Assembly: GCA_965153355.1 (NCBI GenBank)
Contig: OZ231127.1
Span: 98,084,001 to 98,148,000, forward strand
Direction: 5' to 3'
Length of the DNA: 64,000 nucleotides
Origin: Flaccisagitta enflata
Lineage: Eukaryota > Chaetognatha > Sagittoidea > Aphragmophora
The notes under the pieces were generated by a model, which worked only from the letters and a program-made list of their open reading frames with translations, was not told where the DNA came from and did no database searches. Positions 10,961 through 22,539 of this stretch are shown here, in pieces. Made by a program: the position numbers and the translations under genes. Positions within the stretch are counted from its first letter, which is position 1, and each line of letters begins with the position of its first letter.

Positions 10961-11356
10961 TCACCGGCAGAAGAGGTTAAGGGGATGGAAAGGATGCCAA
11001 AGGTCAGGTAGAGGCAGAGATGGTGGTGGCGGAAAAGGTAAATGAGATGGAAAGGATGCTGGGAGGTAGGAGGAGACAGAAAAGGGAAATAAAAGGAACC
11101 AGGGTGGGCCGCTGGTTGTCTCACGGCGACAGCCACCACTACTGGTACACACTCAGTTTCATTTCATTTGCACAAATGGTATTTTGGTCATTAGGGCCCC
11201 TGTATTTCCAAGAATATATTATATCTACTGTATGTGTCCGCAACTAAAAACAGATTCTCCTTGTGTGATTTTTTAATCAAGAAACCCCAAGCCTGACTGA
11301 GAAACAGTCTCCTGCAGGCTACATAACTAACACAGCAAGAAAATTCCATGTTTTAG

Positions 11357-11520
11357 TTTAGTGCACACGGGTTTAACCCCAATATCTGATGGTTTGTCAG
11401 TCAGTTGCAAGTTGGTCCATTTTTGCATAAGAGTCCCTACCCAACTTCTTAATAACTTTTTTATCGCCGCCATTGCCAACCCCCACATGACTTGGGTAGT
11501 CGTTTATCTGGCCTTGTTAA
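11357..11520 (+). mobile_element. R element, strongly decayed
   Basis: TTTAGTGCACACGGG head remnant, TCAGTCAGTTGCAAG core, CACATGACTTGGGTAGTCG near the end, and TCTGGCCTTGTT. Confidence 0.5.
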
Positions 11521-11619
11521 ATTAGGAGAACAAGGAGAACTAGTAGAAGGCGTAGTGTAATTGGCTTACAGTCATTGTAGCATTTTTTTTGGTTTATAAG
11601 AATCATGTAACACAGGGAA

Positions 11620-11700
11620 GTTTATCTGCCTTGGTAGAAAAGAAGTAAGTTAGGAGACTGTTAATTTGAAGGTCACTGGTTCGAATCCAGCTGATGCAAC
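11620..11700 (+). ncRNA. tRNA(Asn)-like sequence, SINE head or pseudogene
   Basis: B box GGTTCGAATCC inside a T arm with four paired bases (CTGG/CCAG), and a CTGTTAA loop as in tRNA-Asn. The D arm and acceptor stem are not recognisable. A run of nine T follows. Confidence 0.4.
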
Positions 11701-11775
11701 ACTTTTTTTTTCGTCAAGACGACTTTGATCTTTCTGATTTTTTGTAACGTGGCTGCAAACTAACATTGATTTTTT

Positions 11776-12027
11776 AGTCGCGTGCTACGCGACTCTACAA
11801 CCCGCTTTGTCGGTCGGTCCGTCGGTCCGTCGGTCCGTCGCTCCGTCTGTCCGTCGGTCCGTCCGTCCGTCCGTCAGTCCATCAGTCCGTCCGTCCGTCA
11901 CACTTTACTTTTTTTGGGTTTTTGCGGTTTTTGGCCTCACTGCTCATGCCCAAATGATGGAGTGACCTCAATTATGGCCCCTGCCCACCCGCACGCGACT
12001 GGGGTAGCCGTGTATCCGGCCTTGTTT
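11776..12027 (+). mobile_element. R2-type element
   Basis: Head AGTCGCGTGCTACGCGACTC, long GTCCGTCGG array, interior CTGCTCATGCCCAAATGATG, end CCGCACGCGACTGGGGTAGC and TATCCGGCCTTGTTT. Confidence 0.85.
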
Positions 12028-12390
12028 TTTATATCTTCTCATCTTAGAAAATATGAAATGGGCACATCGTTGAAATCAGTGACCGCTCATTTACTCACTG
12101 AATTTTGGTTGCAACATATGAGGAGGTATGGTTTCAGTGGCCTTAAACTATTGGGAGAAAAGTCTTCAAATTTTCAGTGTATGTTGGTGGAAAGCTACGG
12201 TTTTGTTATGCCAAATCTTAATATTGAGCTCTTGGATACTTGGGGTAAGCATAACATTGATTAAACTACCATTTTTTTATGCCATATCATTTTCTGTGGT
12301 CTACATGTGTAACCATAAAATAACAAGGTTCTTTACCCAGGAGAAACAAACTGTTACTACGTTATCAAATCTTCAAGCCTCCTGTCAAGG

Positions 12391-12459
12391 TCTCTTTTTT
12401 TCTTTCTTTTTTTCTTTCTTTCTTTGTTTCTTTGTTTCTTTGTTTCTTTGTTTCTTTTT
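12391..12459 (+). repeat. (TTTC/TTTG)n microsatellite
   Basis: Host microsatellite; together with 12691-12870 it encloses the R element at 12460. Confidence 0.9.
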
Positions 12460-12690
12460 AGTCGCTGCCTAGCGACTCTATAAGAGGGTGTGTCCCTTGG
12501 TCTGCGTGTCTGTATGAAATAGGAAAATTCTGATGACGCGAAATCAACTGAAAAACGGATTTCTGACCATCACAGCTCCTGCCTGGCGTCAATACAGCCC
12601 CCGCCCAATCACATACTGCCCCTGCCCACCCGCATTACTGCCCCTGCCCACCTGCAGCGACTACGGATTGGCCGTGTATCCGGCCTTGTT
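12460..12690 (+). mobile_element. R element with GTCGCTGCCTAGCGAC head
   Basis: The head palindrome differs from R1, and the matching 3' half is CTGCAGCGAC. TATCCGGCCTTGTT end. Sits between two TTTC tracts, so insertion in a T-run is visible. Confidence 0.85.
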
Positions 12691-12873
12691 TTTTCTTTTT
12701 CTTTCTTTCTTTCTTTCTCTCTTTGTTTCTTTCTTTCTTTCTTCCTTTCCTCCTTTCTTTCCCTCTTTCTTTCTTACAATCTTTGTTTGTCTTTGATTTT
12801 ATCTTTTTCAAGTTTATCCATTCTTACTTCCTTTCTAGATCTCATTCTTTCTTTCTCTCTTCTTTCTTCTTTT

Positions 12874-12992
12874 AAGGTGCGCCAAACTACCTCTATAACT
12901 GGCTGTGTCTGTTGGTCTGTCTGTCTGTTGGTCTGTCGGTAATGCATTCATTTGGCCATCTACACGGCGCACCTTATTGGCCTACTTAACCA
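12874..12992 (+). mobile_element. R4 element (GGTGCGCC...GGCGCACC)
   Basis: Starts TTTAAGGTGCGCCAAACTACCTCTATAA, has GTCTGTCTGTTGGTC repeats, ends ACGGCGCACCTTATTGGCCTAC. Confidence 0.7.
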
Positions 12993-13029
12993 TGCTCTTC
13001 TTTGCTCTTTTCAACCAACACTGTATGAA

Positions 13030-13396
13030 AACAAGGCCAATACCTATAAGTCGCGTGCGGGACATAGATAGCTTAAGATGACTTAAATTTACTTTAAATG
13101 ACTCATGATGACCTTAAATGACATAAAATGACTTAAAATGACTTTAATGACCATATTGACCTTATTGACTTAAGTGACTTAAGTAACTTAATGTGACTTA
13201 AAATGACTTAGAATGACTTAGAATGACTTAAAATGACTTAAAATGACTTAGAATGACTTATAATCACATGTGGGAAGGAGCTCTGAGCCCAAAAACCTAA
13301 AAAAATGCCAAAAAAGTAAAAAGGGGACCGACCGACTGACCAACCAACCGATGGACCGACAAAGCGGGGTGTAGAGTCTTGTAGCACGCGACTAAA
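13030..13396 (-). mobile_element. R1 element, complete
   Basis: Plus-strand order is AACAAGGCCAATACC, AAGTCGCGTGCG, TTAGAATGACTTA array, AAGTAAAAAGG, GACCGACCGACTGACC, GTAGCACGCGACTAAAAA: a full reverse-oriented copy. Confidence 0.85.
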
Positions 13397-13399
13397 AAA

Positions 13400-13570
13400 C
13401 GCCAAGTAAAAGTCCGTGGGCATGACATAAGATAACAGTCCGTGGCGAAGTAGCTACACAACAGCCGTGGCCACTTGCCCTTCAACATCCGTGGCCCCTT
13501 GCCCATCAACAGTCCGTGGCCCCTAGCAAGTGGCCACTTATGTTATGGGGCCCGTGGCCACTGCCCCCCT
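13400..13570. repeat. CCGTGGCCACTTGCCC short repeats
   Basis: Six or seven irregular copies of AGTCCGTGGCC plus CTTGCCC-like spacers. Not seen elsewhere in the window. Confidence 0.6.
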
Positions 13571-13784
13571 ACCGAGAGCAAGCATACCTGGAGAATTTAG
13601 TGTCTATCCTTTGTTACTATTACCATGTGCATTTGCATATAGTAGTGGTTATCATTATTCAAAAAAGTTATGTTTTGTTGCTTTCTTTTAATTCCTTGTT
13701 TTGAAAACAGGTCTTGTCATCATAATCATGTTGTGTCATTTTTACAGTTTGATTAAAGAAAAACAAAAAAACGTGCACCCTATA

Positions 13785-13853
13785 CCCCATCAGGTTCAAA
13801 CCCCAGACTCAGCATCCGCAGTTATGTTCTAAAACCACTCAGCCACTGTGGCC
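13785..13853 (-). ncRNA. tRNA-like sequence (Leu/Ser-like A box), probable SINE
   Basis: The minus strand carries A box TGGCTGAGTGG (13845-13835) and B box GGGTTTGAACC (13803-13793) at tRNA spacing. The acceptor stem does not pair, so it is a SINE head or pseudogene. Confidence 0.45.
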
Positions 13854-13859
13854 TAACAA

Positions 13860-14455
13860 ATTTGAACCGTGTGAAGACCTACATAAACAAAATGGGTCCC
13901 AGTGCTGCGAGGCAGCTCTGCATTGCTGCAGCTTTTTTTGCTGAGCACCATGGCAATGAAGAAGCTAAAAAACATGGCCGACAGGCCCTTCCAGCCCACT
14001 GAAATCAAAACAGCCCATAAGACTAAAATTTGTTTTTTTGCCATGAATTTCAAAACTTTTGAATTTCGTTTCTTTCTACATTGTAGTTCTGAACAATAGG
14101 AGTCTGTTAAAAAAAACTACATGTCTTTATCATGTCTAGTTGTTTGGTAAATGGCAAAAATATGGTTTATTTTTTCTGCCTTTGACTGTTTGTTTACATA
14201 CCTAAACATGAATATTTTTTTATAAAAAACCAAAGAAATAATCTCTGAACTTTTCTTCCCAACTTTGTATTTTGTTGCAACTTTCTATCTCTTCAAGAAC
14301 ACCTTGGACTTTATTTTTAGACACCCTTTATTTAGTATGTTTTTCTTTTTTTTCACACTTATCTTTTTATATCTTTTTCTATCTAGATATGAATCTTTTT
14401 TTCCTTATTTTCTTTTGTTTGTTTTTGTTTGTTTTTTGTTTGTGTGTTTCATTAT
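13860..14455. other. AT-rich intron sequence
   Basis: Nothing recognised. Frames on both strands at 13853-14099 are short and without known domains. Confidence 0.4.
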
Positions 14456-14504
14456 CTCTCCCTGTCTCTCTGTTTCTCTGTTTCTCTGTCTCTCTGTCTC
14501 TCTG

Positions 14505-14584
<80 letters not shown>
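14456..14584 (+). repeat. (CT)n microsatellite
   Basis: CT dinucleotides with an impure TCTCTGTT start. Confidence 0.95.
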
Positions 14585-14586
<2 letters not shown>

Positions 14587-14796
14587 GTAGATTCTTTATT
14601 TTCTTCCTCTTTCCCCCTTCATCCTTCCAGCTTCTGACCACTGATTGTTACTTTCATTGATTTAAACTCGTGGGATATGTGATATTGGCTTCATTTGATG
14701 ACATTCTTTCCATATCTTAGAAAGAAAATATCAATAAGTTATTTTTTTCTATGAGAAATATCTTTTAGAACAGCTGTTTCCTTTTTATGGTTTGCA

Positions 14797-15261
14797 GTGT
14801 AGAACACAGGGGGGAATTTCCAGACGTCCGTCCGTCCGCCCGTCCATCCTTCCATCCGTCCCCCCCCCCCCCGTTGACCTCAAATTTGCCCTCCCAGCCC
14901 TCAATTTAGTCTTCGAGGCCTCAAATCAGCCTTCCAGGCTTATAATCAGCCTCCTCAGCCTCAAATCTGCCTCAAATCTGCCTCTAAAGCATCAAACCAG
15001 TCCTCTGTGGCTCAAATTTGCCCTCAAAACCTCAAATCTGCTCTCCAAGCCTTAACTCTGCCCTCCAGCCTTCAGTAGCCTAAATTAGTCATCTAAGGCC
15101 TGAAATATGCCTCCTCAAGAAGTCTGGAAATTCCCCCCTGTGTTCTACAGGACATCGGCCCTTTGGGGCCGCTGCCCTGCATTCCCTCCACTTCTTCACT
15201 GGATCACTCCAAGCACGGCATCGGGTACCGCTGACCATGTGCGATCCTTGGATGACTAGTT
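14797..15261 (+). mobile_element. G element, type III, head truncated
   Basis: Begins inside the head at GTGTAGAACACAGG, GACGTCCGTCCGTCC, ten-C run at 14861, array to 15110, inverted head complete with GGGGCCGCTGCC, tail to GGATGACTAG. Confidence 0.85.
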
Positions 15262-15760
15262 AATAATATTGTATAATATTGTATTGTATTGAAAAAAATA
15301 CAAAATGAATTACATGTATTGGGAAAACCCAATAAACAAGAATATTGTAAACCCAATACCAATACCCAATACAATCGCTCAGGAAATGGGGGCGTGGGGG
15401 TCCCCCCCCCCCCCCCCCATTTCTTGACTACAAATTCCACAACTGACAGCTTCAATGGCCTTTTGCCCCTCTACATCATTCTGTAGAGCGGAAAAACATT
15501 TTTAGAATCAGTTGATGGGCCTATTTCAAAAAGGAGAAGTGAAAAATCACGAAAATCTCATTTGCATATTGTGGTCATATCGCGAGTACCAAGGTGTATC
15601 CCACCACCAAAAAACGAGTTTCCTGTCATCAATTTTAACAATACCCGTCATAAAAATGCCCCATGAGATGGATAAATTCACTTCAATACAGCTAACAGCT
15701 TAATGAACAAAGCCTTTTTTTCAGTTATAATTGTAGGTGATTAAAAAGTGAGGGGGTCAC
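15262..15760. other. Low-complexity and unassigned intron sequence
   Basis: TATTGTATTG repeats at 15265-15360 and a CCCCCCCC run near 15402-15418; otherwise nothing recognised. Confidence 0.4.
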
Positions 15761-15890
15761 TATATCATTGAGGACGGGTGGGCAAGGGCATGAAACCCCC
15801 ATCCACATCCCACAACTAAAAAAAAAGCAGCACAGTTTTACAATATTGTTGTGGGTGGGTGGGCACGGGCATACAACCCCCCTTCACACT
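15755..15890 (-). mobile_element. Two R3 3'-end fragments
   Basis: GGACGGGTGGGCAAGGGCAT near 15773 and TTGTGGGTGGGTGGGCACGG near 15850 match the reverse of the R3 end (GCCCCTGCCCACCCGTCCGC). Confidence 0.5.
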
Positions 15891-15903
15891 CTCGCCCACC
15901 TCA

Positions 15904-16021
<118 letters not shown>

Positions 16022-16141
16022 TACAACAGCATCATCAAAAACGCATGTTTCTACATGGTTCAACTCAATCACCACACACCAATGCAACGGACAGAACATG
16101 CCTCTTATAGAATTGAGTATCAGCAACTAATAATGACCTAC

Positions 16142-16246
16142 TTGGTCAACCATTTCGGCGAATTCTTCTACGTGGAGCGAAGTTCCCATCACAATGAGGA
16201 GATCGCATTTCGGCAGATCAACCTTTACCGCGGTAAAGAAGTCGTC
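16142..16246 (-). CDS. SIRT2-like: Sirtuin exon C (MGTSL NAD-binding segment)
   Basis: Exactly 35 codons, phase 0 on both sides. It reads DDFFTAVKVDLPKCDLLIV, then MGTSLHVEEFAEMVDQ. The block xDLLxVMGTSLxVxxFA is the Rossmann-fold strand and loop that contacts NAD+ in sirtuins; Met-Gly-Thr-Ser favours SIRT2 over SIRT1 (IGSSL). The acceptor is CCTACCTCAG|GAC and the donor CAA|GTAGGT. The exon sits between a (CA)n tract on the plus-strand left and a truncated G element on the right. The 9.7 kb intron that follows leads to the last exon. Confidence 0.93.
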
Positions 16247-16399
16247 CTGAGGTAGGCATGGAATTTTCAGATAAAAAGACGCAAAGCATGAGTAGATTAA
16301 GTGACAGTCAGGGTCTCCCATTGAAAATAGTCATGCACAGGTGGGCAGGAGCAGTGCCGGAGAAGGTCACTAGGGCATCTGGGCAGGAGCTGTATGCTC

Positions 16400-16504
16400 A
16401 AATAGCAGCCCAAAGTAAGTGGTCAGCGGTACCCGTGCCCTGCTTAGGATTAAGGATGAGGGGGAGCAGGGCAGTGGCCCCAAAGGGGACAAAGTCCTGT
16501 AGAA
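16400..16504 (-). mobile_element. G element, type IV, only tail and inverted head
   Basis: AAATAGCAGCCCAAAGTAAG, GTCAGCGGTACCCGTGCCC, hairpin and GGGGACAAAGTCCTGTAG. The array and the true head are absent. Confidence 0.75.
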
Positions 16505-16853
16505 ACAAAAAAACGGTGGACGTTTTTTGTTGGCTGCAGTTTGGCCTGTCCGGAGACAGGGTGGCCCCACTTGAAGCACTATATCCAACCATAACCACCA
16601 CCTACCACCCTCACACTGGCCCTAATTGGCCACCTATTAAGCTCAATGCTATAGTAAAGCTGCAGTTTTAAGTTGGTGCTAACTTACTTTGTATCTTATA
16701 AAATCGGTTTAAAAGTTCTTTTTGGAACTTTTTTTCCAAATTGAATTATCATTTCTAGAAGTGGAAATATGTCGTTTTCTTTGGTGTCACTTTGTGGGGT
16801 ATTCCCTGTACCTGACATGTTTTTTACCCAAATATACTGTTTCCAATGCTTTT
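16505..16853. other. Unassigned intron sequence
   Basis: Nothing recognised. Confidence 0.4.
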
Positions 16854-17600
16854 GGGCAGCGGCCCCGAAGGGGCCGATGACCTATGCTTTCACACATAGG
16901 GGAAATTTTTCCTTCTCCTCCTTCTTCTCCTCCGTCCCCCCCCGAGCCTCAAATTCAGCTTTGAAACCCAAAATCTAGCCTCCAAGCCCAAATTCCAGCC
17001 CTCTAAGCTCAAAATATAGCCATGTGGCTCCAATTCTAGCCTTCTAGCCCAAAATTTAGCCTTGAGCCTCATTTACCAGCCTTGATCCTCAAATTCCAGC
17101 CATGAAGCCCAAATTCTACCCTTGAAACTCAAAATCCAGCCATGTGGCTCCAATTCTAGCCTCCAAGCCCAAATTCCAACCTCCAAGCCCAAATTCCACC
17201 CTTGAAACTTTAAATCCAGCCATGTGGCTTTAATTTTAGCCTCTACGTTCAAATTCCAGCCTCCAAGGCCAAATTCCACCCTTGAAACTCAAAATCCAGC
17301 CATGTGGCTCCAATTCTAGCCTTCACGTTCAAATTCCAGCCTCCAAGGCCAAATTCCAGCCTCTAAGCTTAAAATCCAGCCTCACAGCTCAAATTCCAGC
17401 CCTCAAAGCTCAAATTTCAGCCTAGAAGCCCAAAATTTTGACTTGAGGCCTGAAATCCCTGCTAAGAGCCTCCAAACTTACTAAGCATAGGTCATCGGCC
17501 CCTTCGGGGCCGCTGCCCCTCTCACCTTCACACGTATACATACACATACACATAAAGGGGCAACGGGTACCGCTGACCATCTAACGCTTTTGCGACTATT
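16854..17600 (+). mobile_element. G element, type I
   Basis: Complete, with longer higher-order units (GAAACTCAAAATCCAGCC-ATGTGGCTCC) that alternate 20 bp variants, inverted head, hairpin and full tail. Confidence 0.88.
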
Positions 17601-17650
17601 TTTTTTAATTTCTAAGAAATTTGACAGATTTCCTCATTTTTTGGCTTTTT

Positions 17651-18254
17651 GGGCAGTGGCCCCGAAGGGGACGATGTCCTGTAGAACACAGGGGGACTTT
17701 CGTTCGTTCGTTCGTTTGTTCGTTCGTTCGTGCGTCCCCCCCCCCGCCTTGAGGCTCAGTTCCCAGCATCAGGGTTCAAATCCCAGCCTCGAGGCTCAAA
17801 TCCCAGCCTCGAGGCTCAAATCCAAGCCTTTAGGCCCATATCCTAGCCTTGAGGCTCAAATCCCAGCCTCGAGGCTCAGATCTCAGCCTTGAGGCTCAGA
17901 TCCCAGCCTCGAGGCTCAAATCTCAGCCTTGAGGCTCAAATCCCACCCTTGAGGCTCAAATCCCAGCTTCGAGGCTCAAACCCCAGCCTTGAGGCTCAAA
18001 CCCCAGCCTCAAGGCTCAAATTCCAGCCTCGAGGCTCAAATCCTGGCCTTGAGGCTCAAATCCTAGCCTCGAGGCTCAAATCTGCACACACATACGGACG
18101 AACGAACAAACGAAAGAACGAACGAAAGTCCCCCTGTGTTCTACAGGACATCGTCCCCTTCGGGGCCACTGCCCTGCTACCCATCACCTACAATCACCAT
18201 CATACATAGCAGGGCAACGGGTATCGCTGACCACATATTGCCCTTGGGCGACTG
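17651..18254 (+). mobile_element. G element, type II
   Basis: Complete: head, GTTCGTTCGTTC, C-run, very regular GAGGCTCAAATCCCAGCCTC units 17748-18090, GAACGAACGAAAGTCC inverted head, tail. Confidence 0.9.
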
Positions 18255-18321
18255 GTTAAAGCCATTTTTAGGCTCCTTAGGCATAAAGTACAATGTTACA
18301 AATTCGCTCAAAGTGGTATAT

Positions 18322-18794
18322 GTGGTCAGCGATACCCGTTGCCCTGCTTTGCATGGTTAAGAATCGGAATGAGAGGAAGCAGGGCAGCGGCCCCGAAGGG
18401 GACAAAGTCCTGTAGAACACAGGGGGACTTTTGTTCGTCCATCCGTCAGTCCCCCCCCCGGCCCTCTCAGGCCTGAAATCTGCCCTCTCGGGCCTGAAAT
18501 CTACCCTCTCAGGCCTGAAATCTGCCCTCTCAGGCCTTGAATCTGCGAGGGCAATTTTAAGGCCTGAGAGGACAGGTTTGAGGCCTGAGAAAGCAGATTT
18601 CAGGCCTGAGAGGGCAGATTCAAGGCCTGAGAGGGCAGATTTCAGGCCTGAGAGGGCAGATTTCAGGCCTGAGAGGGCAGATTTCAGGCCTGAGAGGGCC
18701 TGGGGGGGGACTAACGAACGAACGACGAACGGACGGACGAACAAAAGTCCCCCTGTGTTCTACAGGACTTCGTCTCCTTCGGGGCTGCTGCCCA
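18322..18794 (-). mobile_element. G element, type II, with an array inverted at its centre
   Basis: Reverse-oriented copy. The array reads CTCTCAGGCCTGAAATCTGC to about 18545 and the reverse complement after it, so the whole element folds on itself. Confidence 0.88.
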
Positions 18795-18799
18795 AAAAG

Positions 18800-19282
18800 T
18801 ATGGTAATTTCCAGACGTCCGTCCGTCCTTCCGTCCCCCCCCCCCTGTTGGCCATCGAGGCCTAAAATCCTCACTTTCAGGCCTGATTTAAGCCCTCTAA
18901 ACCCTCAAATCAGCCCACCAGGCCTCAAATCAGCACTCCAGGCCTCAAATCAGCTTTCAAGGCCTCAAATTAGCCCTCCAGGCTTCAAATCTGCTCTCCA
19001 GACCTCAAATCAGCGTTCCAGGCCTCAAATCAGGCCTCCAGGCCTCAAATCTGCCCTTAATGCCACAAGCCTACCCCCGGACATCAAATCTAATCTTCTC
19101 GCCTAAAATTTCCCCCCCAGACCTCAAATCCCCCTCAGGACGTCTGTAAATTACCCCCTGTGTCCTACAGGACATCGGCCCTTTGGGGCCGCTGCCCTGC
19201 TCTCACTCCACTACTTCACTTGATCACTCCAAGCAGGGCATTGGGTACCGCTGACCATGTGCGATCCTTGGATGACTAGTTA
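18800..19282 (+). mobile_element. G element, type III, headless
   Basis: Starts at GGTAATTTCCAGACGTCCG directly against the head of the previous element. C-run 18835-18844, CAGGCCTCAAATCAGC units, inverted head with GTGTCCTACAGG, tail. Confidence 0.8.
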
Positions 19283-19329
19283 GGACCCCTCTGTAAAAAA
19301 AATGGAATGAGTACATTCTTATCCTTTTT

Positions 19330-20107
19330 GGGCAGCGGCCCCGAAGGGGACAAAGTCCTGTAGAACACAGGGGGAATCTGTTCATCTGTCTGTCCGTCCG
19401 TCCTTATGTACGACCCCCCCTTGCCCCAACCTCAGGGCTTCGTCTCCTTTGGGGCCCAAATCCAAACTGTATGGCCCAAATCCAATCAAAATAGCCCAAA
19501 TCCAGGCAAAATGGGCCAAATTCAGGCAAAATGGCCCAAATCTAAGCAAAATGGCCCAAATCTGGTTAGGAAACCTGAAATCTGGCCTGAGTTCTATTAT
19601 TTTGGCCCACATTCTAACCTTAGAGACCCAGATTCTGACCTCTGGAACCCAGATTCTGACCTCAAAGACCTAGGTTCTGGCCTCAAAGACTTAAATCCTA
19701 GCTTCAGTGACCCGAATTCTGACCTCAGAGACTCAAATCCTGGCCTCTGAGACCAAGAAATAGGTCTCTGAGACCCAGATTCTGGCCTCAGAGACCCGGA
19801 CCCTGGCCTGCTTCTCCCTCAATTTAACCTACGAACAATTCAAGAAGGGCAAGGGTACCATTGTCTATATACTACCTTTTGTCATTTCTCCATGGTATTC
19901 AATGAAAGAAGGAAGGCAAACAGACGGACAGGCTGACGGACGGGCAGATGGACGGATGGATGGACGGATGGAAGGACAGATTCCCCCTGTGTTCTACAAG
20001 ACTTTGTCCCCTTCGGGGCCGCTGCCCTGCTCCCTCTCAACTTACTCACTTTCTACTCAAGCAGGGCACAGGTACCGCTGACCACTTACTGCCTTTGGGC
20101 TGCTATT
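19330..20107 (+). mobile_element. G element, type IV
   Basis: Complete and long: head with GGGACAAAGTCC, units GGCCCAAATCCAGGCAAAAT then CAGAGACCCAGATTCTGACC, an internal AAGAAGGGCAAGGGTACC tail-like piece near 19850, inverted head, hairpin, TTTGGGCTGCTATTT tail. Confidence 0.82.
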
Positions 20108-20516
20108 TAAAAGTAATTTTGAATGGGGGACCCTGGATGGTAAGGGCCTGTTTCAACTGACAACCAAATAAGCGTTTACAACATATGAATTTTAGCTGTC
20201 CCACGAGGGACTGAGCAAAATGAGTAAGCGAGCCAGCAATTGGAGCAAGCGAGCGAAGCCAGCATAGCGCTGCAAAGTGAGTGAGCCTTGCAAGAAAATG
20301 AACATACAGTTAAGCTTCACTTCAGCGCATTCCAAGAGACTGGGTTAAATAATGCCTTATAGTGAAGCTGCCTTATTGCCAATATAAATACAACTATGAA
20401 ATCTTATTATCTTGGAAAAAAGAATCCTCCGCCCTGTAATAAAAACATATTTATAAGTATAAAAAAAAGATAGAAATCAGTTACAAATCAATGAATGAGT
20501 AATGTGAGGTCCTTTC
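20108..20516. other. Unassigned intron sequence
   Basis: Only the GAGTAAGCGAGCCAGC region near 20220-20280 is recognisable, as a relative of 6535-6620. Confidence 0.35.
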
Positions 20517-20997
20517 GGGCAGCGGCCCCGAAGGGGTCGATGACTTATGCTTTCACACATATGGGGAATTTTCTTCTCCTCCTCCTTCTCCTCCTTCTTC
20601 TTCTTCGTACCCCCCTCCCCCCAAGCTCCAGGCCCATATCTCAGCCTCAAGGCCCCTATCCCAGCCCCGAGGCCCAAATTCCAGTCTTGAGGCCCAAATT
20701 CCGACCTCAAGGCCCAAATCCCAACCCCAAGGCCCAAATTCCAGCCTCAGGGGATTTGGGCCTCAAGACTGGAATTTGGGCCTCAAGGCTGGGATAGGGG
20801 CCTGGAGCTTGGGGGGAGGGGGGTGCGGAGGAGAAGGAGGGGGAGAAGGAGGAGGAGGAGAAAATTCCCCATATGCGTGAAAGCATAGGTCATCGACCCC
20901 TTCGGGGCCGCTGCCCTGCTCCCTCTCTCAACTACAACCATAACTTACTTAAGCAGGGCACGGGTACCGCTGACCATCTAACGCTTTTGCGACTATT
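20517..20997 (+). mobile_element. G element, type I, giant palindrome
   Basis: Array half 20620-20750 reads GGCCCAAATTCCAGCCTCA, then its reverse complement to 20815, then mirrored GGAGGAGAAGGAGG and the inverted head. Hairpin and tail complete. Confidence 0.88.
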
Positions 20998-21093
20998 ACC
21001 TGAATCAGGGCCGCCATTTGTTGAGAAAGTGATTTGTGGATTTTCTTGATGTATTCTGGAGTGATGCGTCCCCAGATCTTTCTCTCACTTTTT

Positions 21094-21765
21094 GGGCAGC
21101 CGCCCTGAAGGGGCCGATGACCTATGCTTTCACATATGCAGAAATTTCTCCTTCTCCTTCTTCTTCTCCTCCATCTGTACCCTTCCCCCCAGCTTCGCGG
21201 CTCAAATTTTGGCTGTGAGGCCCATATTCCACCCCAAAGATCCAAATTCTAACCTTGAGGCCCTAATTCTAGCCATGAGGCCCAAATTCTAGCTCAAAGG
21301 CCCAAAATCTAGCCCTGAGGCCCAAATTCTAGCTGTGAGGCTCATGTTCCACCCCAGAGATCCAAATTCTAACCTTGAGGCCCAAATCCCAGCCTCGCGG
21401 CTCCAATCTCAGCTTCGTGGCTCAAATCCCAGCCTCGAGGCTCAAATCCCAGCCTTGAGGCTCAAATCCCAGCCTCAAGGCTCAAATTCAAACCTCAAAA
21501 CCCCAATTCTACCCTCAAAGCCATAATTCCAGCCTTGAGGCCATAATTCCAGCTTCAAGGCTCAAATCCAAGCATCAAGGCTCAAGCCAAGCCTCAAGGC
21601 CCCAATTCCAGCCTCGAGGCCATAATTCCAGCCTTGAGGCTGAAATAAAAACAGCATAGGTCATCGGCCTCTTCGGGGCCGCTGCCCCTCTAACCACCTC
21701 ACACCCACATACACTCACATAGGGGCAAGGGGTACCGCTGACCATCTAATGCTTTTGCGACTATT
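21094..21765 (+). mobile_element. G element, type I
   Basis: Head with a changed stem (CCGCCCTGAAGGGGCC), ACCTATGCTTTCACATATGC, array 21200-21640 with two unit blocks, inverted head CATAGGTCATCGGCC, tail complete. Confidence 0.87.
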
Positions 21766-21844
21766 TTATCTCTTCTTCCACTACAATTATACTCATAGCT
21801 ACCAAAAAACGCATCAAATCATAGAAAAATCAGTGACTAAAATA

Positions 21845-22066
21845 AAGCCCTTCATATTTGCGAGCTGTCTATGCAAACCACATCTGTCTAGCTCAATGCG
21901 TTTAGAAGAAATCTAAAAAACAGTGAGGTGATCTCATTCAAAATTTGTATAAAAATAGCACTAGCAAAATTGAAGTATTTCAATCAAAGTGGAATAATTT
22001 TTAAACAAATTGAGCTAGAGGGATGCGGTTTGCGTAGATCTCTTGCAAATTTGAAGGGCTTCAAAT
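21845..22066. mobile_element. Fold-back (TIR) element, class unknown
   Basis: 21845-21905 and 22008-22066 are imperfect inverted repeats (AAGCCCTTCATATTTGCGAG against CTTGCAAATTTGAAGGGCTT; GTTTGC shared). I see no clear target duplication. A related GATGCGGTTTGCGT occurs at 58815. Confidence 0.6.
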
Positions 22067-22539
22067 ACCTTCCAAATTTTTTGATGATTCATTGATTCTA
22101 ACTTAATATACATGTAAATGTACAGGAAGATTTTTTTTTCCAAGATAGTATATGGGACTGTGAGTTGCATGCCTTATAGGTGAACATGCGCAAGTGCGCT
22201 CTAGTGAAGCTTCACTGTAGCTGGCTACTAAGTGGCCAATTGATACGCAACTGTCTGTGACTTGAAATGTGCGCAAAATATAGGAATGAGGGGGTGTCTT
22301 AACTTGCGGTGTGTAATTGGACAATGCTCAAATCCATGTAGAACTAGAAGATAGAGCGCTTTTGATTTTTAAATGGACACTATTTTCCTAAATTGCTTTA
22401 CAATAAAGAAACCGCAGCTTGTTTCTAATCCTCTGCCGCTAATCGCTGCTACCACTGCTGCAAATCAATCCCTGATTTTCATGTGTTTTCTGCGTTTTCT
22501 GCTTCTGTCCATAAGTCCGTATGTCCATCACATTTTTAA
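22067..22539. other. Unassigned intron sequence
   Basis: Nothing recognised on either strand. Confidence 0.4.

Noticed and set aside
10549-11139. 196-codon Pro/Leu-rich frame on the minus strand
   Set aside because: Falls entirely in the G-rich 60 bp minisatellite; no codon bias or domain.
18431-18874. CRISPR-like regular repeats
   Set aside because: Units are directly adjacent minisatellite repeats without unique spacers, in a eukaryotic context.
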